This document shows, piece by piece, positions 27,633-36,443 of a stretch of DNA of 64,000 nt. Positions within the stretch are counted from its first letter, which is position 1, and each line of letters starts with the position of its first letter. The stretch is from positions 45,999-109,998 of the forward strand of contig CAJVXP010000003.1 of assembly GCA_913009685.1 (NCBI GenBank), in the 5' to 3' direction. Origin of the DNA: an uncultured Bacteroidota bacterium. GTDB taxonomy: Bacteria > Bacteroidota > Bacteroidia > Bacteroidales > F082. The notes below the pieces were generated by a model that saw only the letters and a program-made list of their open reading frames with translations, was not told the origin of the DNA and did no database searches. The position numbers and the translations under genes were made by a program.

Positions 27633-28389
27633 CGAAAAAAAAATTATTGTTGTGCTGCCCGCTTACAATGCAGCACAGACTTTGGAACAGACGTATAAGG
27701 AGATTCCCTTTGATGTTGTGGATGATGTGATTTTGGTGGACGACCACAGTAATGATAAAACCCTGCAGGTCGCTACTGAACTGGGGATCCGCCATATTAT
27801 CGAACATGAGAAAAACAAAGGTTATGGCGGAAATCAAAAAACCTGTTATAACAAAGCCTTGTCGCTTGGCGCCGATATGGTTGTGATGTTGCATCCCGAT
27901 TACCAATACACGCCCAAGCTCATTCATTCCATGTGCTATTTAATTGCCAATGGAGTGTACGACGTGGTGATTGGCTCGCGAATATTGGGGAAAGGCGCTT
28001 TAAACGGCGGGATGCCCTGGTATAAATATGTGGCCAACCGGGGACTTACATTTTTCCAGAATCTGGTGATGAACCAAAAACTTTCGGAGTATCACACCGG
28101 TTACCGTGCTTTTTCGGCCCGTGTCTTGAAGAGTATCCTTTACAATAACTGTTCCGATGATTTTGTTTTTGATAACCAAATGCTGGCGCAGATATTTTAT
28201 GCAGGATGGGAAGTAGCTGAAATAACGTGTCCTACCAAGTATTTCGAAGAAGGTTCCTCCATAAATTTTAGTCGCAGCGTTGCTTATGGACTGGGTGTTA
28301 TCAGGGTCTCGTTAATGTATTTTGCCCAGAAGGCCAAATTGGGAAACTTTGAAATTTTTAAAGGAATCGAACCCCGGAAAGAGGTATGA
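27625..28389 (+). CDS. GT2 glycosyltransferase (polyprenyl-phosphate type)
   Basis: A 254-residue GT-A fold enzyme: VVLPAYNAAQTLEQTYKEIP at the start, ILVDDHSNDKT (nucleotide-sugar binding), HPDYQYTPKLI in place of DxD, and a HTGYRAFSARVL region. It resembles DPM1-like synthases that charge polyprenyl phosphate with a sugar, but lacks C-terminal membrane helices. It probably makes the lipid-linked donor for the ArnT-like enzyme encoded just upstream, with which it overlaps by 8 bases. Confidence 0.88.
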   Translation: MINEKKIIVVLPAYNAAQTLEQTYKEIPFDVVDDVILVDDHSNDKTLQVATELGIRHIIEHEKNKGYGGNQKTCYNKALSLGADMVVMLHPDYQYTPKLIHSMCYLIANGVYDVVIGSRILGKGALNGGMPWYKYVANRGLTFFQNLVMNQKLSEYHTGYRAFSARVLKSILYNNCSDDFVFDNQMLAQIFYAGWEVAEITCPTKYFEEGSSINFSRSVAYGLGVIRVSLMYFAQKAKLGNFEIFKGIEPRKEV

Positions 28390-28418
28390 TGTTGCTGTTA
28401 ACAGTCGTGATTCTTCCG

Positions 28419-28440
28419 CTTTAGGCATCTATACCTAAAG
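28419..28440 (+). terminator. Hairpin after the GT2 gene
   Basis: CTTTAGG and CCTAAAG form a 7-bp stem with an 8-base loop, followed after a few bases by CCTTTTTT. A possible terminator between the glycosyltransferase operon and the efflux operon. Confidence 0.4.
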
Positions 28441-28467
28441 TTATTGCCTTTTTTCTGTACAAAAATC

Positions 28468-28524
28468 CTATAACTCTTTTCCAAAATTGTGTAACAGCAA
28501 CCTGCTGGTACTCATCTAATTTTG
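28468..28524 (+). promoter_or_regulatory. Shared operator motif and -7 box (copy D) upstream of efflux operon
   Basis: TATAACTCTTTTCCAAAATT then GTGTAAC resembles copies A, B and C; 14 of 15 bases of the core CCATAATTGTGTAAC of copy B agree. TAATTTTG at 28517-28524 begins 28 bases after the start of GTGTAAC, the same spacing as in A and B. The leader to the TolC-like gene at 28638 is about 107 bases. Confidence 0.6.
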
Positions 28525-28637
28525 CGTCATAAAACGGAAGTAATTCTCTGTCCGGTTTTTATTATGGTTAAAGAATAATAATTTACGACAGAGAGCCGAC
28601 TTCTTACTTTTCAATCAAATCAACTTAAATACATATC

Positions 28638-29906
28638 ATGAAAATAAAGACATTGCTGTTTCTAATGACTTCCCTGTTTTTAGGGGGCGTATTGTCGGCC
28701 CGAAACACCGGGTCGTTGCAGGAACTGGTAAAGAAGGCCGTGGAGGTCAATCCCAAAATCAAATCGTTGCAGGCCAAATTAAATGTTGCCAGAGAAAACA
28801 TTTCCATTGGGACAAATCTTCCTGACCCTGTTTTTACGGTAGGATTGCTCAATGTGCCTGCTAACACGTTTTCGTTCAGGCAGGAAGCCATGACCGGTAC
28901 TGCGCTGAACCTCTCGCAAACTATTCCGTTTCCCGGCGCGCTAAAAGCCAAAGCCGAAGTAAAAGCCATGGATACCCTGATTGTCAAACAGGAAATTGGT
29001 GACCTGAAAAATCAAATTGCACAGCAAATGGCCATACTTTATTATACCCTTCAGGAGAAACGGCGCGAAATAGTCCTGACCAAAGAGAGTGTGGATTTGT
29101 TGAAACAGATCTCTCTGGTGGCCAAACGAAAATTTGAGGTGGGAACAGCCAGCCTCGAAAATATTGTACAGGTAGAGGTGCAGATAACCCGTGTAAAAGA
29201 TAAAATAGAGGCGCTGAAAGGAGATGCACAGTCGATGCAGGCGCAGATGAATGCCTATCTGCTACGCGATGAACGGACTACCATTGCTACGCCGAAAATC
29301 CGGCCTATAAGCCATGAAATTTTTGTGACCGATACCCTGTTAAAACTTGCTGCCCTTAATCGCCCCCTGTTAAAAGGAATAAAACTCTACCAGACCAAGG
29401 CAGTGTTACAGCAAAAAGAGGTTGAAAAAAAATACTATCCTAATTTTAAAGTTGGCCTGCAATATACTCTACGGAGCTATAACCAGACCACCGGTAAAAA
29501 TTATCCTGATTTTCTCGGACTTGTTGTGGGGGTTACCATTCCTCTGGGCTACGGCGGAAACATAAAAGCTCAGGTAAATAAAACACGGTATCTGCAGGAT
29601 TATTATGGTCAGCAATTTCATTCTTCCCTGCAAATCCTGCAACAGTCGTTTGGAAAAATCAATGCTAAAATCAACGAACTCCGCAGCCGTGAGAAACTTT
29701 TATCTAAAACCATGTTGCCGCAAACCATTCAGGCTTATCAGGCTGCCCTGGCCGATTACCAGGTGAATAAAATTGATTTTGTGAATGTAATCAAAGCGGA
29801 AGACGATATCTTAAAAATAAAAACAGAGCTGGCAAAACTGCGTACCAGTTATACTATTCAGATTGCGCAACTCAAATTCTTAACCGGTTCAAAATTAACC
29901 TATTAA
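28638..29906 (+). CDS. TolC-family outer membrane efflux protein (CusC-like)
   Basis: A 422-residue protein with a signal peptide (about residues 1-21, MKIKTLLFLMTSLFLGGVLSA) and two related halves of long helices with short strands, typical of outer membrane factors (SLQELVKKAVEVNPKI; VGLLNVPANTFSFRQEAMTG; TIQAYQAALADYQVNKIDFV). It forms the outer channel of the tripartite metal efflux pump with the two genes that follow, 17 and about 190 bases apart. There is no lipobox, unlike E. coli CusC. Confidence 0.9.
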   Translation: MKIKTLLFLMTSLFLGGVLSARNTGSLQELVKKAVEVNPKIKSLQAKLNVARENISIGTNLPDPVFTVGLLNVPANTFSFRQEAMTGTALNLSQTIPFPGALKAKAEVKAMDTLIVKQEIGDLKNQIAQQMAILYYTLQEKRREIVLTKESVDLLKQISLVAKRKFEVGTASLENIVQVEVQITRVKDKIEALKGDAQSMQAQMNAYLLRDERTTIATPKIRPISHEIFVTDTLLKLAALNRPLLKGIKLYQTKAVLQQKEVEKKYYPNFKVGLQYTLRSYNQTTGKNYPDFLGLVVGVTIPLGYGGNIKAQVNKTRYLQDYYGQQFHSSLQILQQSFGKINAKINELRSREKLLSKTMLPQTIQAYQAALADYQVNKIDFVNVIKAEDDILKIKTELAKLRTSYTIQIAQLKFLTGSKLTY

Positions 29907-29923
29907 TTGAAAAAAGCAAAAAC

Positions 29924-31300
29924 ATGAATAAGAAATTTTTTATCTACACAACTTTAATAGTAATCGGTGCTGCACTTGGCGCCGGAGGATACTATTTTTA
30001 TGCGGGAAAAACCTTGAAACAAGAAGCTTCTTCCACAAAAAGTGAAACAAACCAAAAGTCAGGCAAAACCAAAAGAAAGGTCTTGTTCTGGCGTGCCCCC
30101 ATGAATCCGAATGAGATACATGATGCTCCGGGCAAATCATCCATGGGCATGGAATTAATTCCTGTTTATGCCGACGCTTCCGGTGCAGCCGGTGTTGTTT
30201 CCGTCAACCCTGTTATGCAGCAGGATATGAACGTGAAAATCGCAACAGTTAAAGCGGGTGAGTTAAATGCCGATGTGCTGACAAACGGTATTCTGGATCC
30301 TGATGAACAAAAAGAGTATGTGGCTACTACAAAGATTGGTGGCTGGATTGATAAGATGTACATCAACTACACCGGACAAAAAGTACACAAAGGCGATAAG
30401 CTGATTAAGATTTATTCGCCCGATCTGGTGGCGGCACAGGAGGAATACCTGACTGCATTAGCCTATGATAATGCTATGAGTACTTCTGGAGCAAGGAGTA
30501 ATTTAACAAAAAATGCTATCCGGAAATTGCAACTGCTCGATGTTACAAATGCCGAGATTCAACATCTGAAAGAGACAAAAAAGGCAAAGAAATACATTAT
30601 TCTCACCGCTCCTTTCGATGGAACCGTCTTGTACAAGGGAGTTGACGAAGGTGCCAAAATCAACAGAGGGACACCCTTACTAAAAATTGCCAACTTGCGT
30701 AGTTTATGGATTCTTGCCGATATTTATGAGTACGAGTTGTTTAAAATCGGACTGGGTGATAAGGTACAGGTGACGTTTGATTACCTTCCGGGTAAAGTTT
30801 ATACAGGAAAAGTTTCTTTTATTTATCCTACACTTGATACAAAAACGCGTACCATCAAGGTACGTATTGATCTTCCCAACCCCAATGGAGAGCTAAAGCC
30901 GGGTATGTTTGCTTCGGTTGACATCAAAGGGAAAAGTTTTGGTGTTCATCCTCTTGTTCCCGAGCAGGCCATATTACGCAGCGGAAGGGTGAATACGGTT
31001 ATTGTCGCTTTGGGAGGCGGAAAATTTAAGCCGGTACAAATTGAGCTTGGCGCTTATTCCAAAGGCTATTATCAGGTACTGAGCGGGTTGAAAGCCGGAA
31101 CACGCATTGTGACCTCGGCACAATTCCTCATTGACTCCGAGTCTAACCTGAACGCTGCATTAAGTGGTTTCATACCTTCCTCATCAAACAAAAATGCCAA
31201 AGGCAGGCAGGCTGATGTCAAAAAAGAAAAGAAGGATATGAAAGGCATGGACATGAAAAAGGCAGCTGGTAAGAAGGTCAAAGGGAAAGGAAGCCGTTAA
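29924..31300 (+). CDS. cusB: CusB-like periplasmic adaptor of metal RND pump
   Basis: A 458-residue membrane-fusion protein. A membrane anchor (residues 5-25) is followed by a degenerate heavy-metal-binding module (WRAPMNPNEIHDAPGKSSMGMELIPVY) in which the usual Cys and His of YxCPMHPE...CPxCGM are replaced, leaving Met residues as possible ligands. Then come the lipoyl/barrel-sandwich and beta-barrel domains (IGGWIDKMYINYTGQKVHKGD, TAPFDGTVLYKGVDEGAKI) and a Lys- and Met-rich tail (KKDMKGMDMKKAAGKK). It links the RND transporter to the TolC-like channel and may hand over Cu(I)/Ag(I). Confidence 0.9.
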   Translation: MNKKFFIYTTLIVIGAALGAGGYYFYAGKTLKQEASSTKSETNQKSGKTKRKVLFWRAPMNPNEIHDAPGKSSMGMELIPVYADASGAAGVVSVNPVMQQDMNVKIATVKAGELNADVLTNGILDPDEQKEYVATTKIGGWIDKMYINYTGQKVHKGDKLIKIYSPDLVAAQEEYLTALAYDNAMSTSGARSNLTKNAIRKLQLLDVTNAEIQHLKETKKAKKYIILTAPFDGTVLYKGVDEGAKINRGTPLLKIANLRSLWILADIYEYELFKIGLGDKVQVTFDYLPGKVYTGKVSFIYPTLDTKTRTIKVRIDLPNPNGELKPGMFASVDIKGKSFGVHPLVPEQAILRSGRVNTVIVALGGGKFKPVQIELGAYSKGYYQVLSGLKAGTRIVTSAQFLIDSESNLNAALSGFIPSSSNKNAKGRQADVKKEKKDMKGMDMKKAAGKKVKGKGSR

Positions 31301-31491
31301 TTTGAAAGCCATTGACAAAAGCGGAGACATCAACCCTTATGACATTATGAATCAGAGTTTAATATCATATAATTCAGGTGCTTATATCGTTTGGAGCATG
31401 AAACTTCGTAATAAACGTGTTGGTTATCTAAAAAATAATTTGAAAAACACGGGCTCTCTTATAACTAAACTCATATAAAAAAGGAGATAAA

Positions 31492-34400
31492 ATGACACCT
31501 ATAGAAAATAAAAAGGAAGGCTTTTTAGCTAAAATTATAGAATGGTCTCTCAACAATAAGGCGATGGTCATTATTCTGACTGTGGTCTTAATATTAGTCG
31601 GTGGTTACGCTATAAAAAATACCGCCGTGGATGCCATCCCCGACCTCAGTGATGTGCAGGTAATTATTCTTACAAAATTTCCCGGACAGGGTCCTCAGAT
31701 TGTGGAAGATCAGGTTACTTACCCCATCACTACCAAAATGCTTTCAGTTGCCGGAGCCACAGATGTAAGGGGCTATTCTTTTTTCGGCTTCTCGCTGGTT
31801 TATATCATTTTTGATGATAATACCGACCTCTACTGGGCACGAAGTCGTGTACTGGAATATCTGAGTTCAATGCGAAGTCAACTGCCTAAAGGAGTTTCGC
31901 CCGAACTGGGGCCTGATGCCACAGGCCTGGGGTGGGTATATGAATATGTATTGAAATCTAAAAAGAGAAGTCTCGCACAATTACGTTCCATACAGGACTG
32001 GTTTTTGCGCTACCAATTATCTGCAGTCCCGGGCGTAGCTGAGGTGGCCAGTATCGGTGGCTTTGTAAAACAGTATCAGGTGAACATCAATCCAATAAAA
32101 CTGGCCTCTTACAACATTTCTCTCGCCAAGATAAAAAAGGCCATTCAGCAGAGCAACAATGATGTAGGCGGCAGATTGCTTGAGATGGGAGAAATGGAGT
32201 TTATGGTTCGTGGTCTGGGCTACATAAAAAGCGTTAAAGACCTCCAAATGATTGCTATTGGGGTAAACCAGGCCACAGGTACCCCCGTTTATCTGAAAGA
32301 TGTGGCAAATATTGACATTGGTCCTGAATTACGCCGGGGAGTGGCTGATTGGAACGGCAAGGGTGAAGTGGTAGGTGGTATTGTGATCCAGCGTGTTGGA
32401 GAGAACGGCTTAAAAGTTATAGAACGTGTCAAGAAAAGGCTGGCGGAATTGAAGAAATCACTTCCGGCTGATGTGCAAATCCTTACGGCTTATGACCGAT
32501 CCGGACTCATTGACAGGGCTATCGACAACCTTAAAGATAAGTTGCTCGAAGAGATACTGATTGTTTCATTGGTTATCTTTGTCTTTCTTTTTCACTTCCG
32601 AAGTTCGCTGGTGGCTATTTTTACACTTCCCGTGGCAACGGTGGGCGCATTGCTTATCATGCACTTGCAGGGACTTAACGCAAACATCATGTCGCTTGGG
32701 GGGATAGCGATTGCCATTGGGGCCATGTCGGATGCTGCCATTATCATGGTTGAGAATGCGCAGTTTCATGTGTTGCACAACCAGTTGAAGCCGAAGGAAG
32801 AGCAGAAACCGCACTGGGCAGTTATTTTGGATGCTTCAAAAGAAGTAGGCCCTACAATCTTCTTCGCTCTACTCGTTATTGTTGTTTCTTTCCTTCCGGT
32901 ATTTGCACTTCAGAATCAGGAAGGCCGGTTATTCAAACCTCTGGCTTATACGAAATCCTATTCTATGGCCGTTGCAGCTCTTCTCGCTATCACCATTGTT
33001 CCCGTTTTAATGCACTTTTTTATTCGTGGGAAAATGGTGAAGGAAGAAGATAATCCGATTACAAGATTCCTGATGAATATTTATCATCCCATTGTCGATT
33101 TTGTAATGAAAAAGAGATGGCTTGTGATAATTTCAGCCTTGTTGATTGTTGCTGCTACCTTGTTCCCATACAAAAAGCTTGGCTCGGAATTTATGCCGCC
33201 ACTCTTTGAGGGTGATCTGCTTTACATGCCCAGTACTTTACCTGGAATTTCCATTACGAAAGCCCGTGAGCTGTTACAGCAAACCGATAAAATCATTAAA
33301 TCATTTCCCGAAGTAGAGTCCGTCTTTGGTAAAATAGGAAGAGCAGAGACTGCCACCGACCCGGCTCCTTTGTCGATGATTGAAACTGTGGTCAGGCTAA
33401 AACCGAAGAGTGACTGGCCCAAGGATATTACGGTTAAAGACTTGATCAGTAAAATGAATGGTGCCCTCAATATACCAGGTGTTACCAATGTGTGGACTAT
33501 GCCTATCAAGGCAAGGACGGATATGCTTTCCACCGGGATAAAAACTCCCGTAGGTATAAAAATTGGTGGCCCCGATTTGGGTGTACTCCAACGTCTTGGG
33601 AAAGAAATTGAAAAGGTGATTCGAAAAGTCCCCGGAACACGATCGGTTTATGCCGAACGCTCCGAAGGGGGTAATTATGTTGACTTTGACATTGATCGGG
33701 ATGCCATCGCTCGTTACGGTCTTACCGTTGGCGCTGTGCAGGATGTCTTTATGTCTGCTGTAGGCGGGATGAATATAACCAAAACAGTGGAAGGGCTGGA
33801 GCGTTATCCTGTTAATTTAAGGTACCAACGCGACTACAGAGAAAATATACCTGCCTTGAAGCGGGTATTGGTTTCACTTCCCAAAGGGGGAAATATTCCG
33901 CTTGACCAGCTGGGAACTTTTGTGGTGAAGAAAGGCCCTCCCGCCATCAAATCGGAAGATGCTATGCCTAATGCCTGGGTTTATGTTGATATAAAAAATA
34001 CAGACCTCGGTTCCTATGTAGAAAAAGCAAAGAAAGCTGTCGAAGCGCAAATACATCTTCCTCAGGGATATTCATTGATATGGAGCGGGCAGTTTGAATA
34101 CATGGAGCGTGCCAACAAAAGACTGGCACTCGTTATTCCAATTACGCTGTTTTTGGTGAGTTTGCTACTCTATTTTAACACTAAGTCATTTGTGAAAACA
34201 GGTATTATCTTACTCTCACTGCCTTTCTCTCTCGTGGGTGCTATTTGGTTCCTCTATTTTGCCGGCTTCCACATGAGTGTTGCTGTTTGGGTAGGTATGA
34301 TTGCCTTGCTGGGTGTGAGTGCCGAGATTGCGGTTGTTATGATGCTCTACCTTGACATTGCCTATGACAAGGCAGTAAAACAAGGCAAAATGCATTCGTT

Positions 34401-34668
34401 GAAAGATTTGCGCGAGGCAATCTTTGATGGTGCGGTAAAACGTATCCGGCCTACTATGATGACCGTTCTGGTGCTGGCTCTTGGTCTGTTGCCAATTATG
34501 ATTGGGAATGCTACCGGTAACGATGTGATGAAACGGATTGCAGCACCTATGATCGGTGGTATTTTTACCACTATGCTACTGGGACTAACTATTTTCCCGG
34601 CGATCTTCTATATTATTAAAAAAAGAAAATTTAAGAAAACTGCTTTAATTGAGGAGCAGCAGAACTAA
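31492..34668 (+). CDS. cusA: CusA-like heavy-metal RND transporter
   Basis: A 1058-residue inner membrane transporter of the HME-RND type with twelve expected membrane helices and two large periplasmic loops. Diagnostic stretches include AIPDLSDVQVIILTKFPGQGPQ near the start, YDRSGLIDRAIDNL, NIMSLGGIAIAIGAMSDAAIIMVEN in helix 4 and RIRPTMMTVLVLALGLLPIM near the end. It uses the proton gradient to expel metal ions, probably Cu(I)/Ag(I) judging from the CusB-like partner and the copper block at 50 kb. Other HME pumps export Zn, Co or Cd, so specificity is inferred. Confidence 0.93.
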   Translation: MTPIENKKEGFLAKIIEWSLNNKAMVIILTVVLILVGGYAIKNTAVDAIPDLSDVQVIILTKFPGQGPQIVEDQVTYPITTKMLSVAGATDVRGYSFFGFSLVYIIFDDNTDLYWARSRVLEYLSSMRSQLPKGVSPELGPDATGLGWVYEYVLKSKKRSLAQLRSIQDWFLRYQLSAVPGVAEVASIGGFVKQYQVNINPIKLASYNISLAKIKKAIQQSNNDVGGRLLEMGEMEFMVRGLGYIKSVKDLQMIAIGVNQATGTPVYLKDVANIDIGPELRRGVADWNGKGEVVGGIVIQRVGENGLKVIERVKKRLAELKKSLPADVQILTAYDRSGLIDRAIDNLKDKLLEEILIVSLVIFVFLFHFRSSLVAIFTLPVATVGALLIMHLQGLNANIMSLGGIAIAIGAMSDAAIIMVENAQFHVLHNQLKPKEEQKPHWAVILDASKEVGPTIFFALLVIVVSFLPVFALQNQEGRLFKPLAYTKSYSMAVAALLAITIVPVLMHFFIRGKMVKEEDNPITRFLMNIYHPIVDFVMKKRWLVIISALLIVAATLFPYKKLGSEFMPPLFEGDLLYMPSTLPGISITKARELLQQTDKIIKSFPEVESVFGKIGRAETATDPAPLSMIETVVRLKPKSDWPKDITVKDLISKMNGALNIPGVTNVWTMPIKARTDMLSTGIKTPVGIKIGGPDLGVLQRLGKEIEKVIRKVPGTRSVYAERSEGGNYVDFDIDRDAIARYGLTVGAVQDVFMSAVGGMNITKTVEGLERYPVNLRYQRDYRENIPALKRVLVSLPKGGNIPLDQLGTFVVKKGPPAIKSEDAMPNAWVYVDIKNTDLGSYVEKAKKAVEAQIHLPQGYSLIWSGQFEYMERANKRLALVIPITLFLVSLLLYFNTKSFVKTGIILLSLPFSLVGAIWFLYFAGFHMSVAVWVGMIALLGVSAEIAVVMMLYLDIAYDKAVKQGKMHSLKDLREAIFDGAVKRIRPTMMTVLVLALGLLPIMIGNATGNDVMKRIAAPMIGGIFTTMLLGLTIFPAIFYIIKKRKFKKTALIEEQQN

Positions 34669-34697
34669 TCCGTTAAGGGTGTGCCAAACAGATTTTA

Positions 34698-34724
34698 GGG
34701 AGAAGAGAACCAGCCTCTTCTCCC
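34698..34724 (+). terminator. Strong hairpin between cusA and PII-like gene
   Basis: GGGAGAAGAG and CTCTTCTCCC form a perfect 10-bp stem with a 7-base loop after the cusA stop. There is no long T tract, so partial termination or mRNA end protection is likely. Confidence 0.65.
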
Positions 34725-34790
34725 TTGATAAAAACAGATTTTAAAAGTTTATACTGCTGGCATAAAGTTTAATCCTTAAAAAATAATACG

Positions 34791-35126
34791 ATGAAAGAAA
34801 TTAAAGCATATGTCAGAAAAGAACAAGCTGAGATTGTGATACGAAAGCTTGAAAGGGCAGGTGTGACAGGAATGACTGTCCTTGATGCAAATGCTCTGTC
34901 TCAATGGGCTGATAGCGAATATTTTAGTTATTCTATTGATCTGGTCCAGAAATATTCCACTGTGGTAAAAATAGAATTGATTTGTGCTGCAAATCGAGTG
35001 GATATACTTACGGAAGTGATTAAAAAATATGGATATACAGGGAAAAGTGGTGATGGCTGGATTTTTGTTTCAAATGTTGAAAAATCCATCCGGATCAGAA
35101 CCGGTGAAATCAATGTGATCAGCTAA
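34791..35126 (+). CDS. PII-like protein linked to metal efflux (PII-NG type)
   Basis: A 111-residue protein with the PII fold pattern: MKEIKAYVRKEQAEIVIRKLERAGV at the start and the PII C-terminal signature TGKSGDGWIFVSNVEKSIRIRTGE. The T-loop is short and lacks the Tyr-51 uridylylation site (YRGAEY), so it is not a usual GlnB/GlnK. A PII subgroup described as PII-NG is known next to CusA-type efflux genes, and this gene matches that placement. The effector (nucleotide, metal or both) is unknown. It lies 122 bases after cusA behind a strong hairpin. Confidence 0.85.
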   Translation: MKEIKAYVRKEQAEIVIRKLERAGVTGMTVLDANALSQWADSEYFSYSIDLVQKYSTVVKIELICAANRVDILTEVIKKYGYTGKSGDGWIFVSNVEKSIRIRTGEINVIS

Positions 35127-35514
35127 GCTCTGGCTAAGATTCTTCCCTTTTTGTCAATAAGATGCTCTTATAAAGCCTGCCCTTTATTTATGGTTGTGGT
35201 ATTGTATCAGGTGCTGTAATCATCAGGTTATTATTACATTGAGTAATATTATCAGAAGTCCCCTTAAACAAGTATCTCCCTAATTTTAGAAGTAGCCATC
35301 GTCGTTTTTTGTTAAAGAATTGTTTATACCAATTTGATATCAGAATTTATAACGGTAATTTTGGTGTCAATTTGGTATTAATGGGCAGTTGACGTTATTG
35401 GTATTCTGCTTCAAAATGGTAAAAAGTATTGCCTCCACAAATTGATTATCATTTACTTCTGTATTGTTCAAAGAGTTTCCAAACTTTAATTATGGACAAA
35501 TCTCTTTTTTTTTA

Positions 35515-35522
35515 TACTTTTG
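35515..35522 (+). promoter_or_regulatory. Candidate -7 box for FNR-like regulator
   Basis: TACTTTTG matches TAnnTTTG about 110 bases before the start codon and just upstream of the leader hairpin. Confidence 0.45.
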
Positions 35523-35539
35523 CGTAGTAACTTTTTTTG

Positions 35540-35590
35540 GAAAGAATGATACAATTTTTTGAGTTTAAAATATTCTTGTATCATTCTTTC
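35540..35590 (+). promoter_or_regulatory. Perfect 15-bp inverted repeat in the leader of the FNR-like gene
   Basis: GAAAGAATGATACAA and TTGTATCATTCTTTC are perfect inverted repeats with a 21-base loop, followed by TTTTC. Placed between the -7 box and the start at 35633, it could be an attenuator hairpin or, as DNA, a dyad operator. Confidence 0.65.
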
Positions 35591-35632
35591 TTTTCAATAG
35601 CTAACTTTTGACAATTTCAAAACTGAATAAAT

Positions 35633-36325
35633 ATGGGATTTGATAAGACTTTAGATTGTTCCAACTGTTCATTGGCATCATCGGTTTTTTGTCATTTAGA
35701 GCCTGATGAACTGGATAGAATTGAGAATTCCCGAATAGAAGTAACCTATCGTCCCGGAGAAACCATCATTAAAAACGGGACGCCGAATACTCATGTGATT
35801 TCATTCAACCAGGGATTGGCAAAAGTAACTCTGGAGGGGAAGAATGGGAAACATTTCATCCTTGACTTTATCCGGCCACAATCTTTTTTCTCAGGTCCCG
35901 GTTTATTTATTGATAAAAAGCATCATTTTACTATTACTGCTGTTGAGTCATGCAAATTATGTTTGATAGAAATGGGCACTTTTCTTGATATTATGAAAGG
36001 AAATGCCAGGATGGCTTTTGACTATATAGAAAACTCAAATTACTTCATCCTAAACATGGCAAATAAGATGGAAAGCCTTTTGGTAAAGCATCATCATGGC
36101 AGGGTGGCTGAAGCATTGCTTTATTTAAGTGGGAAAATCTATAAAAGCAATCCATTCGATCTGAGTATTTCAAAAAGTGATTTATCTGAAATGACCGGAT
36201 TATCCAAAGAAAGCGTCTCCCGCATATTGCATGAATTCACTAACGAAGGCCTCATTCTGGTTACGGGCAAAACCTTTCATCTTCTTAAAGAAGATTTGCT
36301 TGAGCAAATTAGCAGGAACGGATAG
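35633..36325 (+). CDS. FNR-like Crp-family regulator with Cys cluster
   Basis: A 230-residue regulator. The N-terminus has Cys 9, 12 and 20 (DCSNCSLASSVFC) and two further Cys at about 107 and 110 (ESCKLC), closely like the 4Fe-4S ligand set of E. coli FNR (20, 23, 29, 122). It is followed by the cNMP-like barrel and a winged HTH whose recognition helix SKESVSRILHEF keeps the E-xx-SR residues that read TTGAT. It is therefore probably an oxygen-sensing regulator binding FNR-type boxes such as those at 40765 and 46823, and a likely controller of the multiheme cytochrome genes. It is convergent with the ImcH-like gene. Confidence 0.85.
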   Translation: MGFDKTLDCSNCSLASSVFCHLEPDELDRIENSRIEVTYRPGETIIKNGTPNTHVISFNQGLAKVTLEGKNGKHFILDFIRPQSFFSGPGLFIDKKHHFTITAVESCKLCLIEMGTFLDIMKGNARMAFDYIENSNYFILNMANKMESLLVKHHHGRVAEALLYLSGKIYKSNPFDLSISKSDLSEMTGLSKESVSRILHEFTNEGLILVTGKTFHLLKEDLLEQISRNG

Positions 36326-36374
36326 CCCTTCTTCTTTTTTAAGAGAACAAAGGCTTGACCCCGATAAAAATTTC

Positions 36375-36432
36375 CGAAATCGCCAATTATTTCGTCGATT
36401 CCCGTCACTTTATTTGTTACAAATCTTTAGAT
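36375..36432 (+). repeat. Partial copy of the foldback element
   Basis: CCCGTCACTTTATTTGTTAC and the flanking bases resemble the right end of the 204-base element at 41604-41807 (CCCGTCACTTTATTTCGTTAC). Only this end is recognisable here. Confidence 0.4.
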
Positions 36433-36443
36433 GAAAAACTTAA

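Larger units (their letters stand above)
35127..35632. other. Long leader/intergenic region before FNR-like gene
   Basis: About 500 bases. It contains one copy of a dispersed motif TCAGAAGTCCCCTTAA (35251-35266), an imperfect inverted pair ATACCAATTTGA/TCAATTTGGTAT (35326-35380), a -7 box TACTTTTG at 35515-35522 and the long hairpin described separately. I see no gene. Confidence 0.5.
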
